Shown: positions 15,965-24,805, counted from the stretch's first letter. The stretch: 29,490 nt of DNA from Symbiodinium natans (GCA_905221605.1 CAJNDS010001189.1:1-29490); one strand, 5' to 3'. Notes: generated from the sequence alone by a model not told the origin. Program-made: numbers and translations.

Positions 15965-17317
15965 TCAAAGTAGGCTGTGGGAGGCGGAGACCAATCTAAA
16001 CAGGTGACCTTCGAAGGTGAGGCACTTGTACTTAAGAAGCACCCTCGCATCCTCATGGAACGCTGTTTGGATTTTGGTGCACGTGTCCGCAACAAAGCCC
16101 TGTTCATCGCAAAGTACGAAAGCCCGACTTTCAAGGTAACCACTCCGTTGCCGCATGTGTTGCACAATTAGTATTTGCAGCATTAGGACCGGCAGCATTG
16201 GATCGATTGTGAGATTGAGAGGGAGCATCCCATCAGGCGGATTGACAATACAGAGGCGCCTACTAAAGTAAGACCCTACCAGGACCGGATGCGCCTCTAC
16301 CATGTGCTCAAAGGAGGGGAAGGCAACAGCAATAAAGACCGTGCCAACAGGCCAATCAACAAGAAAGCTGACTAGAGGGACAGCAAAAGTCAGTCCCTGG
16401 ACAACTACTTGGATTTGCACCAGATTGAGATCAAGTCGGAAGGCCATGTTTTCCAGGAGGAGCGGAAGAAGTTCAGCGCCTAGTTGGGTAGAGTCGAGGA
16501 GGTACCACTCTCCGTGCGTGTAGGGTGAGCAACACATGGTGTACTTGAGCATACATCCAAACTCGAGTCCAACTTCAACGAGGACGAAGGTGGCGATTTG
16601 GCCAACGAAAGCACAGGTCGCACCAAGACCCTGTTCGTGAAAGGCGCAGGCCGTTTGGGTGGTGAACTGGTACTCTTGCACTCGTGGCGCACCGGTGCCA
16701 TTCTCGGCTGGGAGGGGCCCAGAGGGGCGTTTAAGAACGCCAGGCCAAAAACCATGGTGGGTGGCACGAGCAAGCAGGGTGGGAGGTGACCTTTGGTATG
16801 CGAGAAGAGGTGCATGAAGACGGAAAACAGGCAGACAGGACAGCGAGCTCAACCGAAGAAAAAACACCTCGTAGCTGCCCAGGGTGGTAGTGGCAATTCT
16901 GCAAGATGCATGCAATGTTACCGGGAGCGCAATTATATACGCCTGCCCGATGTGGCCAGCAAGTACATTATGCCACGCCACACTCACCGAACCCATAGCG
17001 CGCAGAGTTTGCAACCCCCATTGCTGCCACTCAAGGCATCCGCATCCATCTATCTCCCTTAACTGGAGGGCAAGTCCCTTGGACCAACAGCGGTGGATAA
17101 GCTGGAGAGCAGCCCCAACCAATTCGGAGGACTTTACATCGGCATCCAAGTGTGCACGAATGGAGACCGTGCCAGCCAGCTGCATAATGCAAAAGGCGAT
17201 ACTGGACTCCACGGTGCAGAATTTGTTGTCATACGAGAAGAGGCAGGGCGAAGTATGGATGGAAGAGCCAAGAATCTTCCTAAGATGATCCGGCGCCAAA
17301 TCCAGACAGAAGGCCAT
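15965..17317 (-). CDS. Unknown protein, tandem paralogue 1
   Basis: ATG at 17317 (MAFCLDLAPDHL) opens 450 residues. The protein aligns along its length with 14401-15801. The best-conserved part is the C-terminal third: VDWPVGTVF, VEAHPVLVG, IVNPPDGM, RQRSGYLESRAFVL and an LLKYK end. It carries about 17 extra residues after that point. It is rich in Cys and hydrophobic residues but has no obvious signal peptide. The paralogue extends about 25 residues further upstream. Here an in-frame TGA lies seven codons before the ATG, while another frame (QALVMGALTL) continues the similarity, so the 5' end may be shifted by one base or spliced. Function unknown. Confidence 0.7.
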   Translation of the reverse strand: MAFCLDLAPDHLRKILGSSIHTSPCLFSYDNKFCTVESSIAFCIMQLAGTVSIRAHLDADVKSSELVGAALQLIHRCWSKGLALQLREIDGCGCLEWQQWGLQTLRAMGSVSVAWHNVLAGHIGQAYIIALPVTLHASCRIATTTLGSYEVFFLRLSSLSCLPVFRLHAPLLAYQRSPPTLLARATHHGFWPGVLKRPSGPLPAENGTGAPRVQEYQFTTQTACAFHEQGLGATCAFVGQIATFVLVEVGLEFGCMLKYTMCCSPYTHGEWYLLDSTQLGAELLPLLLENMAFRLDLNLVQIQVVVQGLTFAVPLVSFLVDWPVGTVFIAVAFPSFEHMVEAHPVLVGSYFSRRLCIVNPPDGMLPLNLTIDPMLPVLMLQILIVQHMRQRSGYLESRAFVLCDEQGFVADTCTKIQTAFHEDARVLLKYKCLTFEGHLFRLVSASHSLL

Positions 17318-17664
17318 TGCGCGGGTTAAGGGTCAGTGCTCCCATAACGAGCGCTTGAGCAAAATAACTGTCACGCATGTGCCAACTATATTCGGATGGG
17401 GAGGGGTAGGTGATCACAATGTTAGCAGTGATCAAACAACGAAGCAAATAACAGAGGAGCACGTAAAGGTACGAGTACCATAAGCGGCAATAAAGCCCAC
17501 CGAGCACAAAGTACAAGGGGCAACCACACCCTCACTCAGTGGACACATTGGCACATAGCTCCACTGTCTGCGAACAGATGGCCAAAGTGAGGTGGGTCCA
17601 GCCAGGGGCATTAAAGCCAATAACGTGGCTCTGGATCTATTGTGTGAGAAGAAACAAGGTATGA
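17318..17664. other. Spacer upstream of tandem paralogue 1
   Basis: About 350 bases. On the minus strand the last 150 bases before 17317 read SEYSWHMRDSYFAQALVMG in one frame, which resembles the N-terminal region of the paralogue (QLEYARTLALPQ) and may be coding. The remainder shows no clear gene, repeat or RNA. Confidence 0.35.
17354..17365 (-). other. Spliced-leader-like match upstream of 15965-17317
   Basis: The minus strand reads ATTTTGCTCAAG, which is the last 13 bases of the dinoflagellate spliced leader (ATTTTGGCTCAAG) with one G missing. It lies about 40 bases before the ATG at 17317 and in the sense direction. It also falls in a frame that may be coding (YFAQAL), so it could be coincidental. 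Confidence 0.3.
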
Positions 17665-18180
17665 CTACCACGGCCAAAAGAAGTGATAGGGGAATTGTTC
17701 ACACTCACACAGTTCACGGGCAATGACTGTTGCTCTTGGCGTTAAGACCTGGAGCAATGCCTCTACCCTACCCCATCCAGTTTTGTGCCCGATTAAAGCC
17801 CCGACAACTCGTGAAGACCACTTGGGGGTCAAAGAAAAGTGCTCCGAAAGTGATTGGGCAAGCGCACGTTCTCCAACGCACGAGATGGCACGGAGATTTG
17901 GTGCACTTATTTTCCATAGCATTGACACGGTAGCGCGAGGTTGAGTGGCAGCGTCCAGCCTTGCAATGACTTCAATGAGAGTCCATGCAAGTAGGAGTTT
18001 TTCCTCATCCAGATCTTCGACAATCTCGTGAATGATCAGTGGATTACCAAAGGAGACGCCTCGATATAAACGATCCTTATGGTACGGGGAAAGGGCTTCG
18101 TTCGACTTTCCTCTAAGAGAGCCACGAGGATCGCTCCCGCTGCAGCAGGGAGGACTGTGAGTTCGAAGTCAGCTGTGCTG
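17665..18180 (-). CDS. Unknown protein, 5' end not found
   Basis: The minus frame is open from just after a TGA near 18180 to a TAG at 17665. It reads as ordinary protein throughout, for example NEALSPYHKDRLYRGVSFGN, LIIHEIVEDLDEEKLLLAW and TLIEVIARLDAATQPRATVS. The first in-frame ATG is far inside (MLWKISAPNL, near 17922), so the coding part upstream of it needs an upstream exon or a shifted start. The LIIHEIVEDLDEEKLL helix is followed by further helices. A weak F-box-like or helical-repeat resemblance was considered, but no family is claimed. It lies only about 110 bases downstream of the retroelement's final stop. Confidence 0.5.
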
Positions 18181-18274
18181 GAATGACTACCAATGGCTTC
18201 ATGGTAACGCCAAGCCAGGAGGCAGCGTGTGGCGGCCAGCATGTTTGGTTGTGCCCGGGCGTTCACAACTGGTC

Positions 18275-18283
18275 TGAGCCAAA
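18275..18283 (-). other. Spliced-leader-like match upstream of 17665-18180
   Basis: The minus strand reads TTTGGCTCA followed by GA, matching nine bases of the spliced leader's 3' part. It lies between the retroelement stop at 18294 and the start of the next open frame near 18180. It is short and could be chance. Confidence 0.25.
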
Positions 18284-18293
18284 GGTGCCGCCA

Positions 18294-21200
18294 TCACGAA
18301 AGAGGGAGGGTGGTTGAAATGGGGACTACACGCATCACAACGAGGGGGGTGTTACCCACACTCTCGACCTCTAGTATATCCTGAACTTCCAGGATAAGGC
18401 GCTTGGACACCCTGTTGGTGGTTGCCTTTGGGCGCTTTGGGAGAGCAGGGCTATGACACGCGATACTCGCAGCGTTTAACGCATCAACTGCCGCATTAAA
18501 TTCACTCTTCGTGGTGGTAATAGCAAAGACATCTTGTAGGTTAGCAAATTCCTGGTTAGGTGTGACCTGTGGATGACAGTGCTGCCCCACCTGGATGAGC
18601 TGAACCAACGCTTCAGTAGCCCCTTCGATGAAGGGCGAAACTGCGTTTCTATTTTTGACGTACACCCCGTCATGTACCCAAAGCACTGTGCCTGCGCAGT
18701 ACGGGAGCATTGCAGCAAGCCCTTTTCGCATTACGAAGCTTTCCGCAGCTTCAAGTGCAAAAGTTGCCCAATTCCTGTTGTTGACCCTTGCATCCGGTTG
18801 GTAAAAAGGGATTCCTTGCTGGATCATAACCTGGAGGGTAGCTTTAGCCTGCACCAAATGTGCAAGAAAACTTGCCAAGGCAGGGGGGATGGCATAAGCA
18901 GCAATACTACCTTCATAAACATGCCGAAGGAAAGCATTGCTGTCCATTCCAACTGCTCTTTGCAACAAGTGCTTGGTTTGCACTGTTTGTGCTTTGGGCG
19001 CGCGTGCAAGGTGACTACTAAATAGCTCCCTGGCTTCAAGCAACGTTGGGAGGGGTGGGTGAGTAGGGCTGTGACATGTAAGGAGGCGCAAAAGCGTATA
19101 ATGCGCACCTTTCATGTCGATTTCAATTGCGTTCGGTCCGATGGCCAAGAAACGTGTTAGCCTTTTACTCGTTTGCCAGCGCCGTATGGCATAGTATCTA
19201 CCCTGTGGGTGCAAAGATGGCCTTCGATACTGGACCAGCCCTGGCCACGTTGTATCAAGCTCGGGGGGAGGCTTGATCCGATTGTAGAGGCAAAACCGCA
19301 AAAGCAGTTCCGGATTCCAAAGTGGGGGGGCCTCAAGAGAAATAGTTTCAGCTCCGGAATGCAAATCCTGTATAGCTTGCAGGTGCCATTGCTTGGAAGG
19401 CAACAGAATAGGCGGAAAGCACTCAGTGTTTATTTGCATATGAGGCTGACCCTCACCCGAGTCAAAGAAGACATCTTCATGAAGGGGTGCTTCGTAGCGG
19501 AGACTGTTAGCAGCGATTCCTGCCAGGTGATCAGCGACTTTGTTGCCGACGCGAGGGACGTATGACCAATGCACTGTAATGGGTGTGTGCGTTAACTTTT
19601 GCCACATGTTGTCCAGTTTTCGCACTAGGTCTTCCCTATGTAGTCTCAGGGCACCAGCAAAGTGCTTTACAATGTTGATGCAGTCGCCCTGAAGGATAAC
19701 CTCCCTAATTTGATTGCTAGCAGCTAGAGATAATGCCTTGTCTAACGTTGCGTCAGCGGCGCATATTTCCGCAAACATAGAATCTGGACAAGGCTGGAGT
19801 GGGATGGCAATCGTTTCAAGAATTACCGGGACTGGTCCGGGCGACCATACGATACCACCCGCACCACCGATACCTTCTTGCACGTGGCAGCTGCCGTCAA
19901 ATTGAGCAACAAGGTGGGTATCTTTGACAGGTTTTAACTCAACAATAAGTGGAGTACCTGCAGGGATTGGCCTTAATGCCGTAACTTTAAGGTGCAGATT
20001 GCCACAATGACACATTTTAGGCCATAGAGCAACATTAGGGACGCCAAGGGTCTGTTGATACATAGGTGCAAGCAAGTAATGCTGTGCATCTAATGTTGCT
20101 AAGACATCCCCTATATTGGCATTTCTGGGGGAGACGGTAACACCTTGGGCGCTTGCTTTAATTAAGGCAGAAAGGGGATGCTTGACCTCAATATGGAGTC
20201 CTCCGTCGTTGCAACAGGGCTTGCAGCGTTCCGTGTCAACCCACCATGCCGGTAATGCTTTGGGAAGTAACATCCTCGGGATGGTATTCCAAAGACGTGA
20301 CGCGAGCTTGGGTATGTTACTGATGTGTTTTGCCCGTTGCGGTGTTTCACACCATCCAGGGTGCCAGGTGCATTGCTGTTCCATAGTATATCTTCTTATG
20401 GTCGCAATCCATGCTAATAGGACGGCACAGAATTTCTTGTCAATCCCTCCCTCAACATTGATCTTAGGAAGGGCAGTGTGACACAGGGAGTCAAACGAGG
20501 CAGTGCCAGCATATCCCAATGTGACTAGGACAATAAAGAGGGAGGCTTTGGTGACCACACAAGCCGTAAGCCAATGCTCTGTTGTGTTTGCTCCCAGCCC
20601 ACAGAGCAGGCAGTGGCTTTGGATGAAAGTACACTGGTGCTCATTAGGTATAGCTGCTCTGTAAGTAATAGTTCTAGCCGGAGCACCAGGCATTGCCGCA
20701 CATTGCAGGAGTGGTGCTTGGTTAACATCACAGCAAGGCAGCATGCAGCTGATGGCATGGGCAAGGTCATCAGGGCAGCTTTGGTTGAGATGACAGAGTT
20801 TGCAGACTGGCATGCTGCCGAACCCATTGTCATACCAGAGCTCTTTCCCTGTTTGTTTGCGTAGGCAGACTCTACATTGCTCGTCCCTAGAGGCATATTG
20901 CCTGTACACAACATATGCATCGGCTTCTTCAACAATGGCCCATCTAAGCGCGTAGCAACGAGTGACATCCGAAGCCACGTTCTTTGGCGGGAGGTTTAGC
21001 GCAAGCAAAATGGCACATAGCTGTCTCTCATGTGCATGGTTCGCAACTTTTTGTCGAAGATATCCTTGCGCCTGAACACAAGCAGCATTGCGCAACACTG
21101 CTCTAAGCGCAATTTGCGCCTGCTTGAGCTTGCGACCGCCTGAGTGAGGGCTCACTCGAGGCAGCGCAGCAGATAGGGCATCATGGCACTTGCTTTTGAA

Positions 21201-24095
21201 CTGCTCAATGATTGGTGAGTCTCCTAAGGAGACTGATTTCTGAATAGCTTGCCTGGCTTGCACAAGCAACGAATGGTAGAAGGGAAGGTTGGCCGCATGC
21301 GCATTTTCAAGGTCATGCAGGATAACGTTTAAAGCCCATTTGCCTCTCCAGCGCAGCAGTAGGCCAACTTTAGATAATATGGCGCCTATCTCAGGATCCA
21401 TTGCCCTAGGCGCTTTGATAAAAACAAAAACGCCCGCCATATGTTTGGCCTGAATCCAGGGACGCCTCAAAATAGTTGAGCTGGCAATAGCTAGTGCTTT
21501 GAGCATATGCCTTTTGGTGAAGGCGTACAAGGAATTGCAGAAAAGAGGGCAAGAGGCAATGAAGGCCGTATGGAATTGAATCCTGGCAGGCATTGATGCA
21601 GTAAGGGAAAGAGCTTGTTTATTCCTTCTCAACATATTGCACAAGGCCTTATCAAGGGTCAGCATGCGCAAGGAAACATCTGACATTTTCCTTTGTCCAA
21701 CCCAATGGATTTCATCAATAGACGTTGCTTGCTCCCATTCATATTTTGACATGCGGCCACGCAGGATAAAGCCCAGCATTGTTGCAGTCTCAGCAATAAT
21801 CTTAGACCCCCAAGGCGTCATGTCGAGGAGAAGGATATCAGCAGTTTTGAAGGGCTTGTTGGTAAGAATAGAAGTTTTGCATTTGCATTTGCAAGGCGAT
21901 GCAATAATGCAAGCCAACAAAGCCTGGAAATTTTGCTGTTGTGTGCACATGCAAAGCAGCATATCGCTAGACAGGACGTAGCATTTGCTTCCGCTTACTA
22001 AGAGCAATCCGTGTCGCACGTCAAGCCTAGTCAAGGACATCCTCATTGCTTGGTCGAGGCTGTAGATGTTCTGTTGAAGCAGTAAGCACAAGGCTTGATG
22101 CAATGAGGGACCTCCAATGGTGAGAGTATTGCTCGGTGGAAGCTGTTTGGACTCAATCCAAGCGACACCAAATTGGGCTATGCATGCTCTGACATCCCCA
22201 GGGAGAACCTGTAAAGAAATAAACCCTGCTTGGAAGCATTGGTGACGGAGAACTTGTAACCCCGCGCTGTGCGCTGGTTCGAAAGTTCTTTGTGCCTTTT
22301 CCACCCAATGCAGGCCTTTGGAGGCAGCGCTGTTATCGTCCATGTAAGCCGTTAGTCTTATGAAGGAAGAAATGTCGTGCAGCGCCCAAATCAAGGGATC
22401 TAAGGCGAGACAGAAAAGGACAACAGAAGTCGCCCTTCCCATAGCAAGGCCTTGGTGGATGGAGATAGGCTCGAGCAAGAAACCTTGCACTTTATGCTGG
22501 GTGCGCCTCCCGAACATAAGGTGGATGACGTAAGCTTTGATCCAGGCAGGGGCAGCTCTTGCCGCTAAGCACTGTAGTACCCACCAGGGATTTACCCGTT
22601 CAAAGGCCTTGGCAAAGTCGGAAAGCGTGACTGTGTACTGGGCATCTTTGAGCTCCAAGTAGTGTTGCATTTGGGCATAATTTGCCTGTGGTTCTTTGAA
22701 GTGATTAAGAAGAGCCTGGGCAGGATGTAGCGATTCTTTGAAAGACTCAGCAAGGACAGCGTAGATTGCGGAGTCAATGATTCGATCACAAGTATCGGGC
22801 ATGTCTAGTGGCCTGTAGTTGTCCGCGTACGCACCCTTGTCTGCCTTGGGAATGAAGACTAAGGCCTGAAGCGGATGATCAGCTTGAGACAAGCACATCT
22901 CCCACATATGATCCCCAAGTAAGTTGGCAAAATAACTCGGATTTTGCCTATAGAAGGCATAGGGCACACCATCGGGACCCGGGGAAGAATCCTTGGTGGT
23001 AATAATGGCCTTGAAGATGATGCTTTCATCTGGTAAGTCAGCCGGCACGAAGGGGGCCCTTTGCGCATATGGCTGTAGGAGTTTGTCCCACTGGTTATCG
23101 TATTGACAAGGGAAGTGGTGCCAAAAGGCTCTGGTTGCCCTTAGTGCAGCATCAAACTGACTCATAGATGTGATCAGCTGGCCATTTTCGCTTCTGACCT
23201 GTTGCGAATCGATGATTCGAGGGCAGATTTTCCTGAAGGCCTGCCACTTAATTTTAGACTTATCAACCTGCAAATCTCTTTGAGCAACCAGGGAACGAAG
23301 ACTTGGTGAGGGGGCAGTTTTCAGCTCTGCACCAAGGTGTAGCCGATTAAGCGCTTCTTGAAGCCAATGTCTCGGGAGCTCGGCTGAACCATTACCTGAC
23401 GGCGTGAAAGGGGGTATGGTGATATGCCTGGCTAAAGATGTGACGGTGCTTGCGTTGACACCGACAGTCGCACCAGTGCTCCTGTTCAAAAGGCGTACCA
23501 ACTTCCTAATTAATGCAGCAATTGAGTTTCCAGCTTGGGCACGTAGGTTTGCATGCCACAAGAAACATGTGGCTTTTTGTGCAACGAGCGCGTCAGAAGG
23601 GCAGAGTTTTTGACCTTTGTTCTGCTCTTCAATCAAGCGGGCTTTAGTGCAATTAATTAGTTTACGAAGAAGAAGGTGCGAAGGGCTAGTCTCCGCAGCC
23701 TCGATGCAAGGCAAGTCAGTAGTCGCAGGTGGAACAGAAAAAGCCGCAGCAGGAACTGTCCGAACAGGTATCGCCGGGACATCTTTGTCAAGCTTATGCT
23801 TCGGCCGAAACCGAATCTTTACCAAGTGATGTCCTCCAGTTACTTTTTTGTGCTTCCAAGAGACAGAACAGATCTTGGCGGACAAGTACAGCGAGCTGGA
23901 AATAAGGTAATGGTCAAGGTGACTGCAGGTAGAGCCTTGCTCGAAAGTTGGCCCGTCAGACTTGCATTCAATCATGTCGCCTTGAGCAAGGAGATGTGCA
24001 TACTCACCCTCCTTCTGCTGATTAACAGCATTGAAGTCCCCCCCAAGGACAACCACATGAGTTGCATCCTTGACAAAAGCACTAAGTTCCCCCAT
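18294..24095 (-). CDS. LINE ORF2: EEP C-part, reverse transcriptase, RNase H, TV-Pol-like domain
   Basis: The frame has 1,933 codons. Residues 1-75 finish the EEP endonuclease (VVVLGGDFNAV, SHLDHYLIS, GGHHLVKI). The reverse transcriptase follows at about 360-650: SPGPDGVPYAF, LSDFAKAFERVNP with Asp493, AYMDDN with Asp586 and Asp587. Zinc-binding clusters are at 1074-1117 (CRVC, CKLC, Cys1107, His1113, Cys1117) and 1162-1179 (C-x2-C-x8-H-x4-C, as in the zf-RVT region). RNase H is at 1395-1530 with all four catalytic acids: Asp1400 (QFDGSC), Glu1443 (FAEICA), Asp1471 (QGDCIN) and Asp1522 (VADHLAG). A superfamily-A polymerase-like domain lies at 1630-1830. The apparent ATG at 24095 lies inside the endonuclease, so the true start is upstream in 23972-24805, joined through the G run at 24089-24093. 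Confidence 0.88.
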   Translation of the reverse strand: MGELSAFVKDATHVVVLGGDFNAVNQQKEGEYAHLLAQGDMIECKSDGPTFEQGSTCSHLDHYLISSSLYLSAKICSVSWKHKKVTGGHHLVKIRFRPKHKLDKDVPAIPVRTVPAAAFSVPPATTDLPCIEAAETSPSHLLLRKLINCTKARLIEEQNKGQKLCPSDALVAQKATCFLWHANLRAQAGNSIAALIRKLVRLLNRSTGATVGVNASTVTSLARHITIPPFTPSGNGSAELPRHWLQEALNRLHLGAELKTAPSPSLRSLVAQRDLQVDKSKIKWQAFRKICPRIIDSQQVRSENGQLITSMSQFDAALRATRAFWHHFPCQYDNQWDKLLQPYAQRAPFVPADLPDESIIFKAIITTKDSSPGPDGVPYAFYRQNPSYFANLLGDHMWEMCLSQADHPLQALVFIPKADKGAYADNYRPLDMPDTCDRIIDSAIYAVLAESFKESLHPAQALLNHFKEPQANYAQMQHYLELKDAQYTVTLSDFAKAFERVNPWWVLQCLAARAAPAWIKAYVIHLMFGRRTQHKVQGFLLEPISIHQGLAMGRATSVVLFCLALDPLIWALHDISSFIRLTAYMDDNSAASKGLHWVEKAQRTFEPAHSAGLQVLRHQCFQAGFISLQVLPGDVRACIAQFGVAWIESKQLPPSNTLTIGGPSLHQALCLLLQQNIYSLDQAMRMSLTRLDVRHGLLLVSGSKCYVLSSDMLLCMCTQQQNFQALLACIIASPCKCKCKTSILTNKPFKTADILLLDMTPWGSKIIAETATMLGFILRGRMSKYEWEQATSIDEIHWVGQRKMSDVSLRMLTLDKALCNMLRRNKQALSLTASMPARIQFHTAFIASCPLFCNSLYAFTKRHMLKALAIASSTILRRPWIQAKHMAGVFVFIKAPRAMDPEIGAILSKVGLLLRWRGKWALNVILHDLENAHAANLPFYHSLLVQARQAIQKSVSLGDSPIIEQFKSKCHDALSAALPRVSPHSGGRKLKQAQIALRAVLRNAACVQAQGYLRQKVANHAHERQLCAILLALNLPPKNVASDVTRCYALRWAIVEEADAYVVYRQYASRDEQCRVCLRKQTGKELWYDNGFGSMPVCKLCHLNQSCPDDLAHAISCMLPCCDVNQAPLLQCAAMPGAPARTITYRAAIPNEHQCTFIQSHCLLCGLGANTTEHWLTACVVTKASLFIVLVTLGYAGTASFDSLCHTALPKINVEGGIDKKFCAVLLAWIATIRRYTMEQQCTWHPGWCETPQRAKHISNIPKLASRLWNTIPRMLLPKALPAWWVDTERCKPCCNDGGLHIEVKHPLSALIKASAQGVTVSPRNANIGDVLATLDAQHYLLAPMYQQTLGVPNVALWPKMCHCGNLHLKVTALRPIPAGTPLIVELKPVKDTHLVAQFDGSCHVQEGIGGAGGIVWSPGPVPVILETIAIPLQPCPDSMFAEICAADATLDKALSLAASNQIREVILQGDCINIVKHFAGALRLHREDLVRKLDNMWQKLTHTPITVHWSYVPRVGNKVADHLAGIAANSLRYEAPLHEDVFFDSGEGQPHMQINTECFPPILLPSKQWHLQAIQDLHSGAETISLEAPPLWNPELLLRFCLYNRIKPPPELDTTWPGLVQYRRPSLHPQGRYYAIRRWQTSKRLTRFLAIGPNAIEIDMKGAHYTLLRLLTCHSPTHPPLPTLLEARELFSSHLARAPKAQTVQTKHLLQRAVGMDSNAFLRHVYEGSIAAYAIPPALASFLAHLVQAKATLQVMIQQGIPFYQPDARVNNRNWATFALEAAESFVMRKGLAAMLPYCAGTVLWVHDGVYVKNRNAVSPFIEGATEALVQLIQVGQHCHPQVTPNQEFANLQDVFAITTTKSEFNAAVDALNAASIACHSPALPKRPKATTNRVSKRLILEVQDILEVESVGNTPLVVMRVVPISTTLPLS
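18606..19208 (-). other. TV-Pol-like superfamily-A polymerase domain at ORF2 C-terminus
   Basis: Within ORF2, residues about 1630-1830. QGRYYAIRRWQTSKRLTRF leads to motif A, AIEIDMKGAHYTLLRLL with Asp1660. QTKHLLQRAVGMD (Lys1708, Gly1716) stands where superfamily-A enzymes have the K...YG fingers helix. VLWVHDGVYV (His1808, Asp1809) matches the HD of motif C. The D-x4-H and HDG signatures resemble the transposon-virus polymerases (TV-Pol) described in Sputnik-type viruses and bacterial mobile elements, thought to prime and extend DNA. This assignment rests on motif pattern and spacing. It is an addition to the reverse transcriptase in the same protein, whose own YMDD is intact. Confidence 0.6.
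21142..21157. repeat. GG-centred palindrome 7 (in LINE ORF2)
   Basis: Perfect inverted repeat GAGTGAG-GG-CTCACTC with 7-base arms, inside ORF2 where it encodes RVSPHS on the minus strand. It has the same GG centre and orientation as the other six. Confidence 0.8.
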
Positions 24096-24805
24096 TGATC
24101 AGGGTGCCAATAAACCGACAGGAGCCAGTAGCAGACAGACCGAAATCTGACCAGCACGGCAAGGGCAAAACCAGGCACAAGGTCAACAGTTTCTACGACT
24201 TTATAGTCCTGTGGCAAACAGACAGCAACTCCTCCAGAGTGTCCAGATTCCTTCCAAATAGCGAGAGAGGCAATCGTATTTATTCTGGCTGTTGCCTGTC
24301 TGAATCGGTGTAAACAGGCAGCATTCCATTTGGTTTCCTGCAAAAGCACGGGCGTTTGGTGAGCCAACGCACCAATGGTACGAAGCTTGGCAAGGCCAAT
24401 AGTGTCGAAGGTACACAGCGAGGTAACGTTCCAACTAACGACAGCCTGCAGCTTGCACGGCTCCTTTGGGATCGTGTCGAAGTAAGGAACAAGCCTGTCA
24501 GCTATGAGATTCAGTGCAAGTTCAAGCTCTTCTGTCGGGAGCTGAAGATTGATAGCAGCAATTAGGTTAAAAGGTCGGCTGTCATTGGCCATGAGAGCAA
24601 GCTTCAGCTCACGTGTTGTGGGATAGGTGAGTGGCAGGTTGTAGGCAAGGAGAATGCTGTTGAGGGATCTGACACGTGCGCGATGTCTACGACAAGCAAC
24701 ATAGGCATTGAGGTGATCAAGGAAGGTCGTAGACCTTGCCCTGATCACCACGTCACGAATCGTCGTCATAGGGGCAAAGGGTCCCGATGGACCCCATAGA
24801 AGCAA
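23972..24805 (-). CDS. LINE EEP endonuclease, N-terminal part
   Basis: The frame encodes 277 residues. Residues 1-115 are a helical lead-in (FLDHLNAYVACRRHRARVRS). The endonuclease/exonuclease/phosphatase fold then starts with VVSWNVTSL (the Asn of the active site). VLLQETKWN carries the metal-binding Glu, and SGGVAVCLP and SVYWHPDQWG follow, where the catalytic Tyr/His region lies. At this point the frame leaves the fold, and the next frame takes over with GELSAFVKDATHVVVLGGDFN. One more G in the run at 24089-24093 joins them. The first credible residues overlap the end of the linker frame 24766-25252, joined in turn at 24792-24795. The endonuclease nicks target DNA to prime reverse transcription. 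Confidence 0.8.
   Translation of the reverse strand: MLLWGPSGPFAPMTTIRDVVIRARSTTFLDHLNAYVACRRHRARVRSLNSILLAYNLPLTYPTTRELKLALMANDSRPFNLIAAINLQLPTEELELALNLIADRLVPYFDTIPKEPCKLQAVVSWNVTSLCTFDTIGLAKLRTIGALAHQTPVLLQETKWNAACLHRFRQATARINTIASLAIWKESGHSGGVAVCLPQDYKVVETVDLVPGFALAVLVRFRSVCYWLLSVYWHPDQWGNLVLLSRMQLMWLSLGGTSMLLISRRRVSMHISLLKAT

Noticed and set aside
17280-17516. Separate small membrane-type protein (YFVLGGLYCRLWYSYLYVLL)
   Set aside because: Its start is not supported, and its second half resembles the N-terminus of the neighbouring paralogue, so it is more likely a shifted or spliced 5' part than a gene.
20525-20968. 147-codon minus-strand frame inside ORF2
   Set aside because: It lies in another frame of the confident reverse-transcriptase protein, at the zinc-knuckle region, and has no independent support.
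24080-24100. Programmed -1 frameshift site in LINE ORF2
   Set aside because: The G run is not in the frame needed for an X-XXY-YYZ heptamer. The same one-base loss occurs at seven other places, so a sequencing or slippage cause is simpler.
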